Below are positions 10,283-20,561 of a stretch of 64,000 nucleotides of DNA, in pieces. The first letter of the stretch is position 1; every line of letters begins with the position of its first letter. The position numbers and the translations under genes are program-made. The notes below the pieces were generated by a model. That model did no database searches and had not been told where the DNA came from. It was given only the letters and a program-made list of their open reading frames with translations. The stretch comes from Venturia oleaginea (lineage: Eukaryota; Ascomycota; Dothideomycetes; Venturiales; Venturiaceae), in the NCBI GenBank assembly GCA_013176395.1, contig JABMLP010000020.1:310001-374000 (forward strand), given 5' to 3'.

Positions 10283-12265
10283 CTATACCATTCCCAGTTG
10301 ATGTAAGAAGTTCTGGAACTGTTGACCATTCTTTGGCTTAGTCAACCCATCTGCAACCATGTCTGCAGTAGGACAGAACTCCACGATCAATTGGTTCCTT
10401 TCCCTCATTCTTCTGACATTGTTGTATGCGATGTCAATGTGTTTAGATCTCTCATGAGCATGGGAGTCCTTAACCAGGCTGAGACAAGCTTGGTTGTCTC
10501 CCTTCAGAACCATGAGAGGCTCAAAAGCGTTCTTGCCTACCATGTCCGGATGTCCCATTTCCCTCAAGAGCGATGAAAGGAATTGAGCTTGTTTACCACC
10601 GCTGCTCATTGCCATGTATTCAGCTTCCATCGTAGAGGTTGCTACTGACTTCATCTTCTTGCTCATCCAGGCAACTGGTGCTCCAGCAAGAAAGAACACC
10701 CATCCTAGGATGGAGACCCTGTCTGCCTTGTCCATAGCGTAATGTGCATCTGAGTATCCCACAAGCCCAGTATGTCCTCCAATGCTGTATTCCAGTCCAA
10801 GATCTGGAAATGACCTGAGGTACCTAGCTACTTTCTTGATTGCCTTCTCATGGAATACCGTTGGGTCAGATGCATAGGAGCTGAGTCTTCCAATAGCAAA
10901 AGCTATATCTGGCCTGCACATCACCATTGGCCACATCCATGTTCCCGTCTGCTCCTGGTAGCTCCCACTATCTGCGCGAGGATCTGTTGGTCCTGATTTC
11001 CTCAGATCATCATAGGAATCCATGGGTGACAGTGTTGGCTTCCCTTTTTCCGCCAACATTCCAAACTTTGCGAGGGCCTCCCTGATGTAGTGTCCTTGGT
11101 CAAGCTTCAGGGTTCCCTTCGTTCTATCTCTGGCGATCCTCATGCCAACAATCTTGTCTGGTTCTCCTAGGTCCTTGATCTGGAAGATCTTCCCAAATTC
11201 TTGCTTGAACCATTTGATATTGTCGAGATTTGAGGATGCAATAGGTATGTCGTCTACCCATGTAAGAATCATGATGTCTCTCTCCTTGTGAACCAAAAGA
11301 CAGGGGTCAACTTCTGATTGGGCAAAGCCCAGCTTCTTCAATTTCTCTACACAGAGTTGGTTCCAGTCTCTTGCTGCTTGTTTCAGACCATACAAGCTCT
11401 TCAGCATCTTGAAGACTTTGCCTGGTGGAATGTCTACTCCTGGGGGAGGGATCATGAAGATGTCCTCTTTCAGGAATGATTCGGTGAATGCATTGTTTAC
11501 ATCAACTACATGCATGTGGAGATTCTTCTTGGCAACAGTAGCCATAAAGCATCTCAGGGTATCATGCCTAACAGTAGGTGCAAAGGTGTCCGTGAAGTCT
11601 ACACCTAGTTTCTGTGAGAATCCTCTGGCCACAAGCCTTGCCTTGAACTTATCGATTGCTCCACTGATGAGGTACTTCACGTCGAATACCCATTTGGATG
11701 TCACAAGATTGGCTTCCTTGGGGGGGACAACCTGGCTCCATGTGTGGTTGCTCTCCAGTGCAGCCAGTTCCTTCTGAATAGCCTCCTTCCATAGGTGGCC
11801 CCATTTCTTGTCCTGGATCGCCTCTTTGTAGGTCTTGGGGATAGGGATGTTGTGCTTGGCTCCCACTGTCTCCTTGCACGCAATGAAAGCAGCTTCGTCG
11901 ATCTCACCTAGGAAATCTTTCCCATCTGCAGCAAGCTCACTAGCCATCATCATGATCTGGGCGAACATAGCGTAATCGAGTCTTTTCGATGGTCTCTCGT
12001 CCGAGGTAATAGAGTCTGACCTAAGTCTCTTACGCCCTGTTGGTTCCTGAGCTTGAGTTGATGCAGGTGTAGAATGCACAGGTGTAGAGGTAGGTTGAGT
12101 AGGGATTGCTGTCTCAGACTCAGCCGGGTGAGATGTCTCTGTTCGACTTGTTACTTCTGGCCCTTGGGAGTCTGCCAATGCAATTTCCTCTGGCGTGGAT
12201 TTCCTAACAATTCTCTCAGACTGGGAATTTAGGTACCAATTCCCTAGCTGGCCTGGGTGTCTCAA
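10283..12265 (-). pseudogene. Copia-type retrotransposon: reverse transcriptase and RNase H part
   Basis: 660 codons with the Ty1/Copia RT core (KWVFDVKY, KARLVARGFSQ, DVNNAFTESFL, LKSLYGLKQAARDWN) and RNase H (VGYSDAHYAMDKADR, ATSTMEAEYMAMS, SKHIDIAYNNVR, final MVADGLTKP). The catalytic box reads LTWVDDIPIAS, so the common YVDD is WVDD; both aspartates are kept. The frame is open to its natural C-terminus but is in a different frame from the integrase part, which ends at 12216, so this is one broken polyprotein. The given left end of the frame overlaps the integrase frame by 50 bases. Confidence 0.88.
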
Positions 12266-14156
12266 CAGTCTCTGGGATTATTGGGAGTTTTCTCGGTCTT
12301 CCTCTTGGATTCCTGTTAAGGCTTGCTGAGTTGGTTTGACCTGCCGTTCCGAGGTTCAAACTCAAGTCACCTCCTCTTTGATCTTCAAGGAACCTTACCG
12401 AGCTGTGTGTCTTGATATCCCTGAAATCTGGATCCCAGAACTTCCACATTTTTCTCGTACCTTTGACATATCCCATGAAGACTACAGGCTTGCCAGTATT
12501 CATGAATTTGTCAGCCCTCGACTTGGAGGAGTTATGCATTGCCCCTGCAAGCTCCTCTCTCGGGACATGTACGATAGCCTGACATCCCCATACTCGGAGG
12601 TGATCAATTGAGGGTTTCCTTCCTGACCATGCTTCTTCTGGGGAGAGCCTGAATCCTTCAACCTCTGGACCGTTGGCGAGAAGATTGCTGACATAGGTAT
12701 GGGTTTCGATTGCTTCTGGCCAGAACTCAATAGGCATTCCGGAATCCTCGCACATAGCCCGGACATTGTTCTCTGAGGTCTGGATATTCCTTTCCGCAAC
12801 CCCATTCTGGTTGGAACTATATGCATCTGTGAACTCAGGGTGAATACCCTCTTCTTTCTCCCAATCTCTCGCCAGCTTGACAAGTTCTCCCGCATTGTCG
12901 ATCCTCACAGCTTTCAGCTTCTTCCTAGTTTCAGTCTCGGCTGACACTTTCCATTGTCTGAGTTCTTGAGGTGCATCCGACTTCTCTCTCATTGGCCTTG
13001 TCCATTTCTTTCGGGAAGCATTTTCGACGATCTGTAGGAACCACTTGAATCCCTTTCTTGACACAGGCAATGGTCCACAGATATCGACTGAGATAAGTTC
13101 CATAATTTCTTGCTTCGGTTCCGTCACCCTACCATAGCTTCTTTTCATTTTGGTAGTAAGACAGATCTTGCATGGACAGTCTCTTGACTCAAAGGTAGGA
13201 ATTGGCTGGTCTAAGGTAGTAACCTTGTGGACGTATCTTAGGGACTGGGCCCCGTAATGGGCAAACCTTCTATGCCATAGCTCCCACTGAGCCTTCTTCC
13301 TAGTGAGAGATGGGGACAGCTCCTCACTTTCGTCAAGGAGAATAGGTTCGCCTTCTGCAGAAGGGAAAGCCCATTCAAGCTCATGGACTTTTCTCCCTTT
13401 CCTCTTTCCCTTTTCCTGCAAGTTCTTGATGTTTGTAACGATAGGGACTCCTCTTCTAACGATAGTTTGAAGAACAGGTTCGCCATTGGTGCTTGAGAGA
13501 ACATTGAAGTCTGGTGGCCGAATATCAAATTGAGTCGAGAGTTTATTCCATGATACAAGATTGACTCCGAGTCCAGGTACAAGCAAAACCTTTCCAAGAA
13601 CTACCTTATTGCCTCTCCTATCCTCCATGACTGCATCTCCTTCATAACTCGCAGAAAGGATTCCGCCTCCAACCTTAATCAGTCTCTTCATAGATAATGG
13701 CTTGAGTCTACCCCTGAAGAGAGATTGTTGGTCAGTCATATGAGATGAGGCGCAGGAATCGAGCAACCATTGCTGGGGTAGGAGCTTACCCATCGCTTCG
13801 ACGCTGGTATGGGCAACTTCATCGTGGATCTCATCCTCGGAGGAGACCTCCTCTGTTTCCTCGTCTCCAGTCTCAGGTTCTGACTGAGCAGCGTAAGCTC
13901 TTGCTGTTTTCTTGGGTCGCTGTTTCTTGACATCTAGGACTATCTTGGAAATCAGTTTCACAAGCTCGTCTTGGCTGAGGCTCTCGGAGGATGAGGATAA
14001 ATGCGAAGGCAGTTTGGAACTTCGTTGCTTGGTTGTCGACTTCTTGAGGTTGGGACTCTTCCCTGTTCTTCTTTTCTCGACGGTGTCTTTTGCAGCTGAG
14101 AGGTGGTGACATAGACAACAATTAGTATAGTGCGACACCATACTATTCGAAATCAT
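12216..14156 (-). pseudogene. Copia-type retrotransposon: gag end, protease and integrase part
   Basis: 646 codons. The start shows a degraded zinc-knuckle-like CCLCHH region, so most of gag is missing upstream. A protease active-site motif (LLDSCASSHMTD, about residue 131) is followed by integrase with its HHCC zinc site (WHRRFAHYG and CPCKIC) and the DDE residues in SVDICGP, RIDNAGE and NGVAERN. The frame ends with a stop at 12216 while RT continues in the plus-one frame, which implies an indel near 12217-12230. The element is 5' truncated: nothing of gag or a 5' LTR is seen between 14157 and the Tc1 relic. Confidence 0.88.
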
Positions 14157-14263
14157 GTTCTACCATCCAGCCTGTGCGTGAGGAGAGATATTCGTCTGAG
14201 TTCTGACAGGATAACATGTGGAGACTTGTCTGTGGGCTGCAAATAGAGTACAATGGTTACTTG

Positions 14264-14495
14264 ACTGTCAGCCGTTAGTCCCACGCTAAATGCGGTGATC
14301 TGAGTGCTCAATATATCGGTATTTCACTCAGATCTTTGTGTTTTATTTCATTTATAAGCAGAATCTGATTGGCTATCATCCATTAGAGAGAGAGAGAGCG
14401 GGGGGTAAGTAGCTCTGTATATACGGAGAGATCTACAGCTTCAAATAGATTAATTACAGCACCAGGGATTAACGCATTGGCCAGAAACTGGCAGC
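14264..14495. repeat. Insertion splitting the left inverted repeat, with perfect hairpin
   Basis: This stretch is absent from the right-hand terminal repeat. It contains a perfect 10-base inverted pair GATCTGAGTG/CACTCAGATC around 14297-14335, a GA microsatellite near 14388, and a further inverted CGCATTGGCCA/TGGCCAATGC pair that bridges into the inverted repeat. It may be a small MITE; no target duplication could be assigned. Confidence 0.45.
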
Positions 14496-14714
14496 TACTG
14501 TGGTAGCTGGGGAGATAAACGTTAATTGTGACCCTGGTAGTGGCCAATGCAGTGGCAATGCATTAATCTAAACGAAGCTGCCATCATGCTTATATCAGCG
14601 TATTCTTAGTGTAACTAAGTTATCAATACCTCCTCCACGTCACTACTTTGAAGCCTCCTTTACCGCTATCTTTGAAGCCATTTTCTGGCTGTACACACAG
14701 GTTTTTGGAGTCAC

Positions 14715-15858
14715 AATGCGGCATCAGAAGCTTACACGAGACGAGCGAAACCAAGTCATTACCCTCCACCTTGCAGGCTTCATATACAAGCAAATCCAGG
14801 ACTTTTTTAAGGAGAAGAGAAGCAAAGAAGTCACTATACGTCAAATTTAATGGGCTATTGAACACGGCCATCATACCCCACAAAAAAAGTGACATTGTGG
14901 CGGTAAGAGGCTGCTTTCTGAAGAGGAGGTTGATGAAATTGAGCTATTTGTGGTACATTCCAAGAGCCACCGCCTTCTCTCCTATCAAAGCATTGCTAGT
15001 ATCCTTGAATTACCTGTATCTGGTGATGTTGGACATGCAGCACTACAGAGAAGAGGTTATAAGCGATATATTGCAAGAGCTAAACCACCAATTACCGAAA
15101 ATAATGCACGGCTACGGCTACAATGGGCGGAGGAGCACCTACACTGGACAATACAGGATTGGTGTATGATCTTATGGACTGATGAGACTTGGGTTACCGG
15201 TGGAAGGCATAGGAGACAATGGGTTACTCGAAAAGCTGGAGAGGAGTTTCATCCTGACTGTGTACTTCAAAAGATACGCAAGAGGAAAGGGTGGATGCTC
15301 TGGGGTTGCTTCTTTGGGGCGATAAAAGGACCAGGAATCTTCTGGGAAAAGGATTGGGGTTCAACTGGCATGGTAGGTTAAGAATCTTGTAAATTCCTAC
15401 TCTTTCTAACCTTGTAATAGGAGTCCTATACGGAGAGGATTGTCCCTAAAGTATACCGCTTCCTACAACAACATCCACACCTCTATTTAATGCAGGATAA
15501 TGCTCCAGAGCATAGCGGTTCTATTACTCAAGAGGCTCTTGTACAAATTGGGGTTCGGCTTATCTTTTGGCCGCCATATTCTCCAGATTTGAACCCGATT
15601 GAGACAGTTTGGAATAAGATGAAGCAGTGGATTGAGGATAATTACGAGAATAAGCAGTTTCCTTATCCACGATTAAGGCGTATTGTGCAGCAGGCCTGGA
15701 ACGAGGCATTACACCAGAATTTCTATGGGACACCCTTTGTACAATGCCTCAGCGCTGCCAAGACGTCATCAATGCAAGAGGGATGCATACAAAGTGGTGA
15801 GGATAGTGTATTTAGAGAGCGAATCAAATTCTGCTTGTGTGACTGTACGAAACGCTAA
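14715..15858 (+). pseudogene. Tc1/mariner transposase relic
   Basis: The reading begins at MRHQKLTRDERNQVITLH (ATG 14715) with the paired-type HTH, then hits stops and frame changes near 14850-14960. The catalytic half is preserved: ILWTDETWVTGG (first Asp, about 15180), an in-frame segment to the STGMVG end near 15372, a probable 48-base intron (GTAGGT...TAATAG, 15373-15420), then LMQDNAPEHSG (second Asp) and PPYSPDLNPIETVWNKMK (the terminal Glu of a DDE triad). The coding strand matches the element orientation. Because the N-terminal half is broken the protein cannot be made intact. Confidence 0.75.
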
Positions 15859-15965
15859 AAATGTGAGATCTACGGCTATATCAAGCTTCAAGGATTGCTG
15901 CATATTGGGTGGCAACTAACGTTCATCTCCCCAGCTACCACAGTAATAGTCAAGTAACCTTAGTA

Positions 15966-16160
15966 AAGTTGGCCCTGTAATCTGGTTTCAGGGTCTTAGG
16001 GCTAGGTCTGTGAGTAATGTTCCGTGGAGGATCATCAACTTTTTGATTCATGCGCCTTGATAGAAAATGGAACCGAAATGCGTTAGGACAGGCAATTGAT
16101 TCTTTTTCCTTGGCTAGGAGGTACAGAAAAAGAGCAATTCTCCACCATTTTGATGAAGGC
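15966..16160. other. Short spacer between Tc1 relic and dysferlin-domain gene
   Basis: No gene or repeat recognised. It holds the likely 3' flank of the minus-strand dysferlin-domain gene. Confidence 0.35.
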
Positions 16161-16454
16161 TCAGCGTCTGCCGGAATCCTCAGGTGACATATCAGCAAAG
16201 ACTTGTACAAAATGGGGTTTCTTGAAACAACGATTGAAGTTTTCCAGCTCCGTCTTGAATCGAGAACGACTCGGCCACGAAAGAATTTGGCAACAGGCCT
16301 CATGAATGTCTCCATCGAATTCGGCCAATGCCGTCCACTCTTTCGAGAACTCCAAGGTCGTCCGGCTTCCGTAAAAGAGAATAGGTGTGTTTTGAGCTGG
16401 GCAAGTTTTCGAAGAGGATGATGTTGATAGACTGTCGCGGTACCCTTTCCCAGT
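16161..16454 (-). pseudogene. Open continuation of the dysferlin gene frame behind two stops
   Basis: In the same frame as the dysferlin-domain gene and immediately after its TGA TAG, 97 further codons are open, ending with TGA at 16161. The composition is protein-like (for example FSKEWTALAEFDGDIHEACC and FKTELENFNRCF). I found no splice pair that removes the stops and keeps the frame, so it may be a former C-terminus lost by nonsense mutation. Confidence 0.35.
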
Positions 16455-16457
16455 CTA

Positions 16458-18335
16458 TCAAGGCTCGTGGCGATGGCCCTCGTGCCCGCTACGACCACTC
16501 TCTTCGTCGTCGGTGTATGCAATAAGTTTCGCAGGATCTCTCCCTTTTCCGTCTCCTCTCACACCCATTTCCCCTACTTCGGTAAGCTGTCTCGACTCTG
16601 CTTGCTTCTTGGCAACTTCCATCTGTCGATCATCTTTCTCTTCCTCCGCTAGCTCCTCTGGAATATTTTCCTCTGCGGTGTGAAACACATCACTTTCCAG
16701 GCGAGCTTTCCGTTTGCCCTTGTCATTTTCAGATTTTCCCGACTGGCCTTCGAGGGCACGACTTCCCCGGCCAACGCTTCCAGCACTTTGCCACGCGTGA
16801 CCCCATATTCGCGCTGCATCTCCTGAGATTTGGCCTTTTCGCGACATTTCTCTCAGGTCGCTCCAGTATTCCAGCCGTTTACAGTGATCATCTGCAGCTT
16901 CGAAAGCATTCAGCATGTTGTCAATATAACGGCTCTCGGCTTCATCTTCCGGTTGAGATCGCAATTTATGCTCGTCACGATGCGCCTTGGCAGAAGTAAT
17001 TTTGTTCATTAAGATTGATAAAAGTTGCTGTCGAGAACCTTGAAACACGAGGAGAGACATGATGTCTGACATCTGTAATATGCGCGTCAGTACTGTTTTG
17101 ACGAGCGGAAGGTGAACGGACGACGAAAGTAGTTAGGGCAGCTCAAGAAAACGGCAGTGGGAACGGTAATGGTAGCAAAGCATGAAACTCACGTTCTCGC
17201 TCAGGTAGTAAAGTTCATCTCCGGCTTGCTCCAGGAATTGTTCGATCAAGACAATCTTTTCGCGATCAATAGAGGCCCTCTTCAGGCCCCGCAACAGAGT
17301 AGGTATATCCCGCACCTCGCCGTCATGTTGGTCGTCGTCACCCTCGTCGGCACGTTCGGGACTTTGCGCGCCATCAACCTTATTCGGACTGCGCAACTGA
17401 GTAGCCCTGACACTGCTTTCGTCGTCACTTCCATTGCTGCTTCTGGGGCGTGGTTGAGAGTGGATAGTAAAGTAGTCTGAGTTCAAGGCATGGCCTTCAG
17501 CGAGCGTGTCTTTCCTGTGATGTGTGTGCCTCCTGACTCTCTCCCTCAACCATCTTCGTCGTCTTACGAAAGAGTGAAACCAAGGATTTGTGCCATGCCA
17601 CGCACAGCTGTTGCCAAACCAAAAGCTGTATTCCCATCCTTCTTCGTCCACATCGCGAGACATGTCCACATACCAGGTTCGCCATGCCCATTCCCAGCTT
17701 GGATCTGGCACTTGAGCATTTGTAATGTCGACGGCGCTAGGTTTGAAATCCGATTCGACCCAGGACGATGGATCAAATTGGAGAAGAGAGTTGGAGGAGA
17801 ACTTGGGTATGCCAAAGAGGAAAAGACCACGTTGATTCTCATACAGGATGTCAATTTGTGAATTTTCGTCGTTCACATGCTTCGTCTTGTTGCCAGGTCT
17901 TCGAGCAAAGCCTTTCATATGCTTGCTGATATTCCGCTTCATTCGGCCTTGGCCCCATGTATCCTCATCCCCTGTGGGCGGTGGAGGTGCTGTGGTTGAG
18001 TTTTGGCCGTCATTAAGGACGCTGGCTGGATTCTCTTCCGACGAAAAGTTGCTGCTTCTGCTGACCCTTCCTTCTTGCCATCGGGATCTTTGATATCTAT
18101 GCCTCTGTCCAGGTTTCAGAGAGCCATGTGTTAGGTTGCGCGAAATGGTGCCGGTAAAACTCTTGTTGAGCTGTGAGGGTTGGTCGGATAGGGTGTCGGC
18201 TGGTGCAATGCCATCTTCTTCGCTAGGAGTTTTCGTGTGGTCGACGAGGGTGATGGGGACAGCAGTGGCAGTGGGAGTGGAGGATATGGTAGGTCTTGTA
18301 GCATCTGTTTGAGAATGTGAGGATTCCGCCGACAT
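16458..18335 (-). CDS. Dysferlin-domain (Pex30/Mug65/Spo73-type) protein
   Basis: Exon 1 is 18335-17197 (splice at GAGAAC/GTGAGT) and exon 2 starts at about 17072 (TTACAG acceptor), phase 0, giving about 585 residues. After a low-complexity Ser/Thr-rich N-terminus the DysF-N part reads LYENQRGLFLFGIPKF, LLQFDPSSW, and the DysF-C part reads WEWAWRTWYVDM, WEYSFWFGNSCAWHG and FVRRRRWLRERV. This pair is found in fungal peroxins Pex30-32 and in meiotic Mug65/Spo73. No membrane segment is visible, which favours the soluble Mug65/Spo73 group. The C-terminus is Glu/Lys-rich. The frame ends with TGA TAG, after which the same frame stays open for about 98 codons to 16161 (see findings), so the real C-terminus is uncertain. 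Confidence 0.7.
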
Positions 18336-18690
18336 TCTTTAAGCCAAGTCGGTGGATGGATCTGGAGAGATTTGCAGGGGATGGAGGACCAGTCAGGGCG
18401 TGCGGAGGTGTTAGTAGTTATAAGACGCGGCGTTATTAGATATTATTGCGAAGAAGAGAAGTATTACAAGTATTACAATTGTTTACAATGGACATTACTA
18501 TGTTTACATCAACGGAACCAAAAGAGTGAGGAAGTCGCAGTAGTGGAGTTGGGACTTCTAGTTGAGAGGCTGGTCTGGCCATGGTGCTCCAGAGTCCAGA
18601 TTCAGGTGCAGGTCCAGTCCTCGTACGTCATCGGGCGTATCTGATGATTGCAATTCATCGCTGAGTACTCTCTTCTTCTCATCATACACC

Positions 18691-18758
18691 ATAACATACC
18701 ATAACATATTACCATATTACCATATTACCATATTACCAAATTACCATATTACCATAGA
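18691..18758 (+). repeat. ATTACCAT short tandem array in a 5' leader
   Basis: About six imperfect copies of ATTACCAT/ACCATAAC precede the CWH-like gene by roughly 35 bases, so they lie in its promoter or 5' leader. Confidence 0.75.
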
Positions 18759-18790
18759 TACCATACAAACCTCTTCTCTCCATCAACATC

Positions 18791-19372
18791 ATGTCCCGCG
18801 CTCTCAAACTCGCTGGTGGTGTCGCTGCTGCTGGCGCTGGCTACTACCTGTACCAATCTGGTGGATCTCCAACGGTAGCCGAGAAGCAATTTGAAAGTAC
18901 GTCCATTCCCCACTCCTGTCGAATCACCTTGTCAACGCGCCATCTTGGAGAGTCTTTCACTGTATCGAACCAGTGCAATGATGCTAATCTAGCACCAGAT
19001 GATGCCGCAAGACTCTCCTCCAAAGTGAGGTCAGAGCTGCCAGGGAAGGAGAAGGAAACAAAGACACAGTTGAAGCTCAGCGGCGAACACGCTGGAAAGA
19101 GCATCGACAGCGCTGTATGTATCAGAACTTAGCCACCCCAAGCGGGGTACATCTTTTCTAACAACAACTAGTTCCAACAAGCCAAAGATGCAACCATCCG
19201 CGCAGACCAATCCATTCAATCCTATGCCACTTCGGCAGAGAAGAGACTTGGAGAAATAAAGGAAGAGACCGGCAAGAACCTCACAGCTGGCATTGATAAG
19301 TTCGACAAAAACGTTTCAAAAGGAGCTGCCGAGTCGAAGAGCTGGATTGGAAGTTGGTTTGGTGGCAAGTAG
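18791..19372 (+). CDS. Small CWH-like (calcofluor white hypersensitive) membrane-anchored protein
   Basis: Exons 18791-18896, 18999-19114 and 19172-19372 (donors GTACGT and GTATGT; acceptors CACCAG and AACTAG) join to 140 residues. The N-terminus MSRALKLAGGVAAAGAGYYLYQSGG is a Gly/Ala-rich hydrophobic anchor typical of fungal proteins annotated as calcofluor white hypersensitive, followed by an amphipathic helical body (SKVRSELPGKEKE, KRLGEIKEETGKN) ending in a conserved WIGSWFGGK. In this family the N-terminal segment inserts in a membrane, possibly mitochondrial, and the body is coiled. A biochemical role is not established. The gene model is supported by three phase-consistent exons. Confidence 0.78.
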
Positions 19373-20561
19373 ATGTTGCTGGGATGAGGCTGGCACATAT
19401 GGCATGCACGATTCATGTACTGTTTAGGTGATTTGATATTGTGAGTAATTTGGGGCAAGGTAACCATGTATTAAGGCTTTCTTGGGCACAATATTAATAT
19501 ATGAGCTTAATACGACTTCTTCAACTCTCAATTCTATTATAGTCATGTGACAGATGGTGTAGAATTATCATGTTTGTTTTGTTCGTTCACTTCCCTTCAA
19601 AGCCCTGCTCAATTGGAATTACTGTTTGCAACTTGAGTTCGGCACAGATGAATTTTGGCGAAACCTTGCTAGAAGTGTTCCAAACTTCAATTCTACAATT
19701 TCATGATCGCCTTCATAAACAGTTTGAAGGACACATCGTGGTGTCTGAAGGCCGAATATCTATTGGAGAACTGATGTCAATGCGCGATGCATCAAACGCA
19801 CCTTCAAAGAAAGCGAGGTACGATTGAAAAAGATGTAGGGAAGGAGTACTGAAAAGCCAGATACATGCAGGTGAAGAGGCTTAGATAAAGCAGAGACAAA
19901 GAATGTTCAAGAACTTTGGTGATAACGAGCTTCCTACCATATTTATCCCCATAGATAGGACCTTTCGGATTTCCACTCATGCTGTTACTATAGCGAATTT
20001 ACTTCGCCCTCCTATCCAAGATAATAGATATTGTGAGTCGTGTCGGGCATTCCTACCTTAGAAACACTACTGGGAAGGTTATACCATCCATCCCAAGTCC
20101 TATCTAGAATGATGATTACCGGCTTACAGCAGGAGTACTGATAACAGCTCAATCGAAAATGATTAGTCTCAATACAGATGCTCCCATCGTAGCTATGTTG
20201 TAGGTTTATAAAGCGCGCCCACGACGAATATCAACGGCTCAAAAACCGGAGCAAATCCAGTCCATACTCAACAACAAAACAAACGTGATACGAACGAATG
20301 TAGTATAGCCGACTCTTCCCTTCTCGACCACACAAATCCCAGTGTAATCATGATTAATTCACCATTTCGAACTAAAGCTATCATACATTCCCAGCGACCG
20401 TGCAAGATTCCTCTCCAGGAATAGATCACTCTTTCATTTGCTGTTTGCTGTTCGATTCCCCTAGTCCAATTGCATCCTATCGAGCAATGTAAAAACGCAG
20501 AACGCCCATCATGCATGCCGCCCAATCCCATCCGGCCCTAAAGGAAAGCTGTTCGTCTTCT
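19373..20561. other. Intergenic region between CWH-like and SF3b1 genes
   Basis: Contains one ATG-started open frame on the plus strand (19570-19827, 85 codons, ending APSKKARYD) without recognisable domain; I do not call it a gene. The rest holds the 3' flanks of the two neighbours. Confidence 0.35.

Larger units (their letters stand above)
14251..15963 (+). mobile_element. Degenerate Tc1/mariner element with interrupted left inverted repeat
   Basis: Ends are CAATGGTTACTTGACT at 14251 and, on the other strand, CTAAGGTTACTTGACT ending at 15963; both are flanked by TA (14249-14250 and 15964-15965), the Tc1/mariner target. A second inverted block of about 38 bases (starting CTGTGGTAGCTGGGGAGAT) lies at 14498 and, inverted, at 15943. 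On the right it follows the terminal block at once; on the left it is about 235 bases away. The simplest reading is one long terminal repeat whose left copy has been split by an insertion (about 14264-14495). The alternative is that 14498-15943 is the true element, also flanked by TA. Confidence 0.7.

Noticed and set aside
15950..16522. Minus-strand open frame of 190 codons overlapping the dysferlin gene end
   Set aside because: It is in a different frame from the domain-bearing exon, starts inside it and has no recognisable content.
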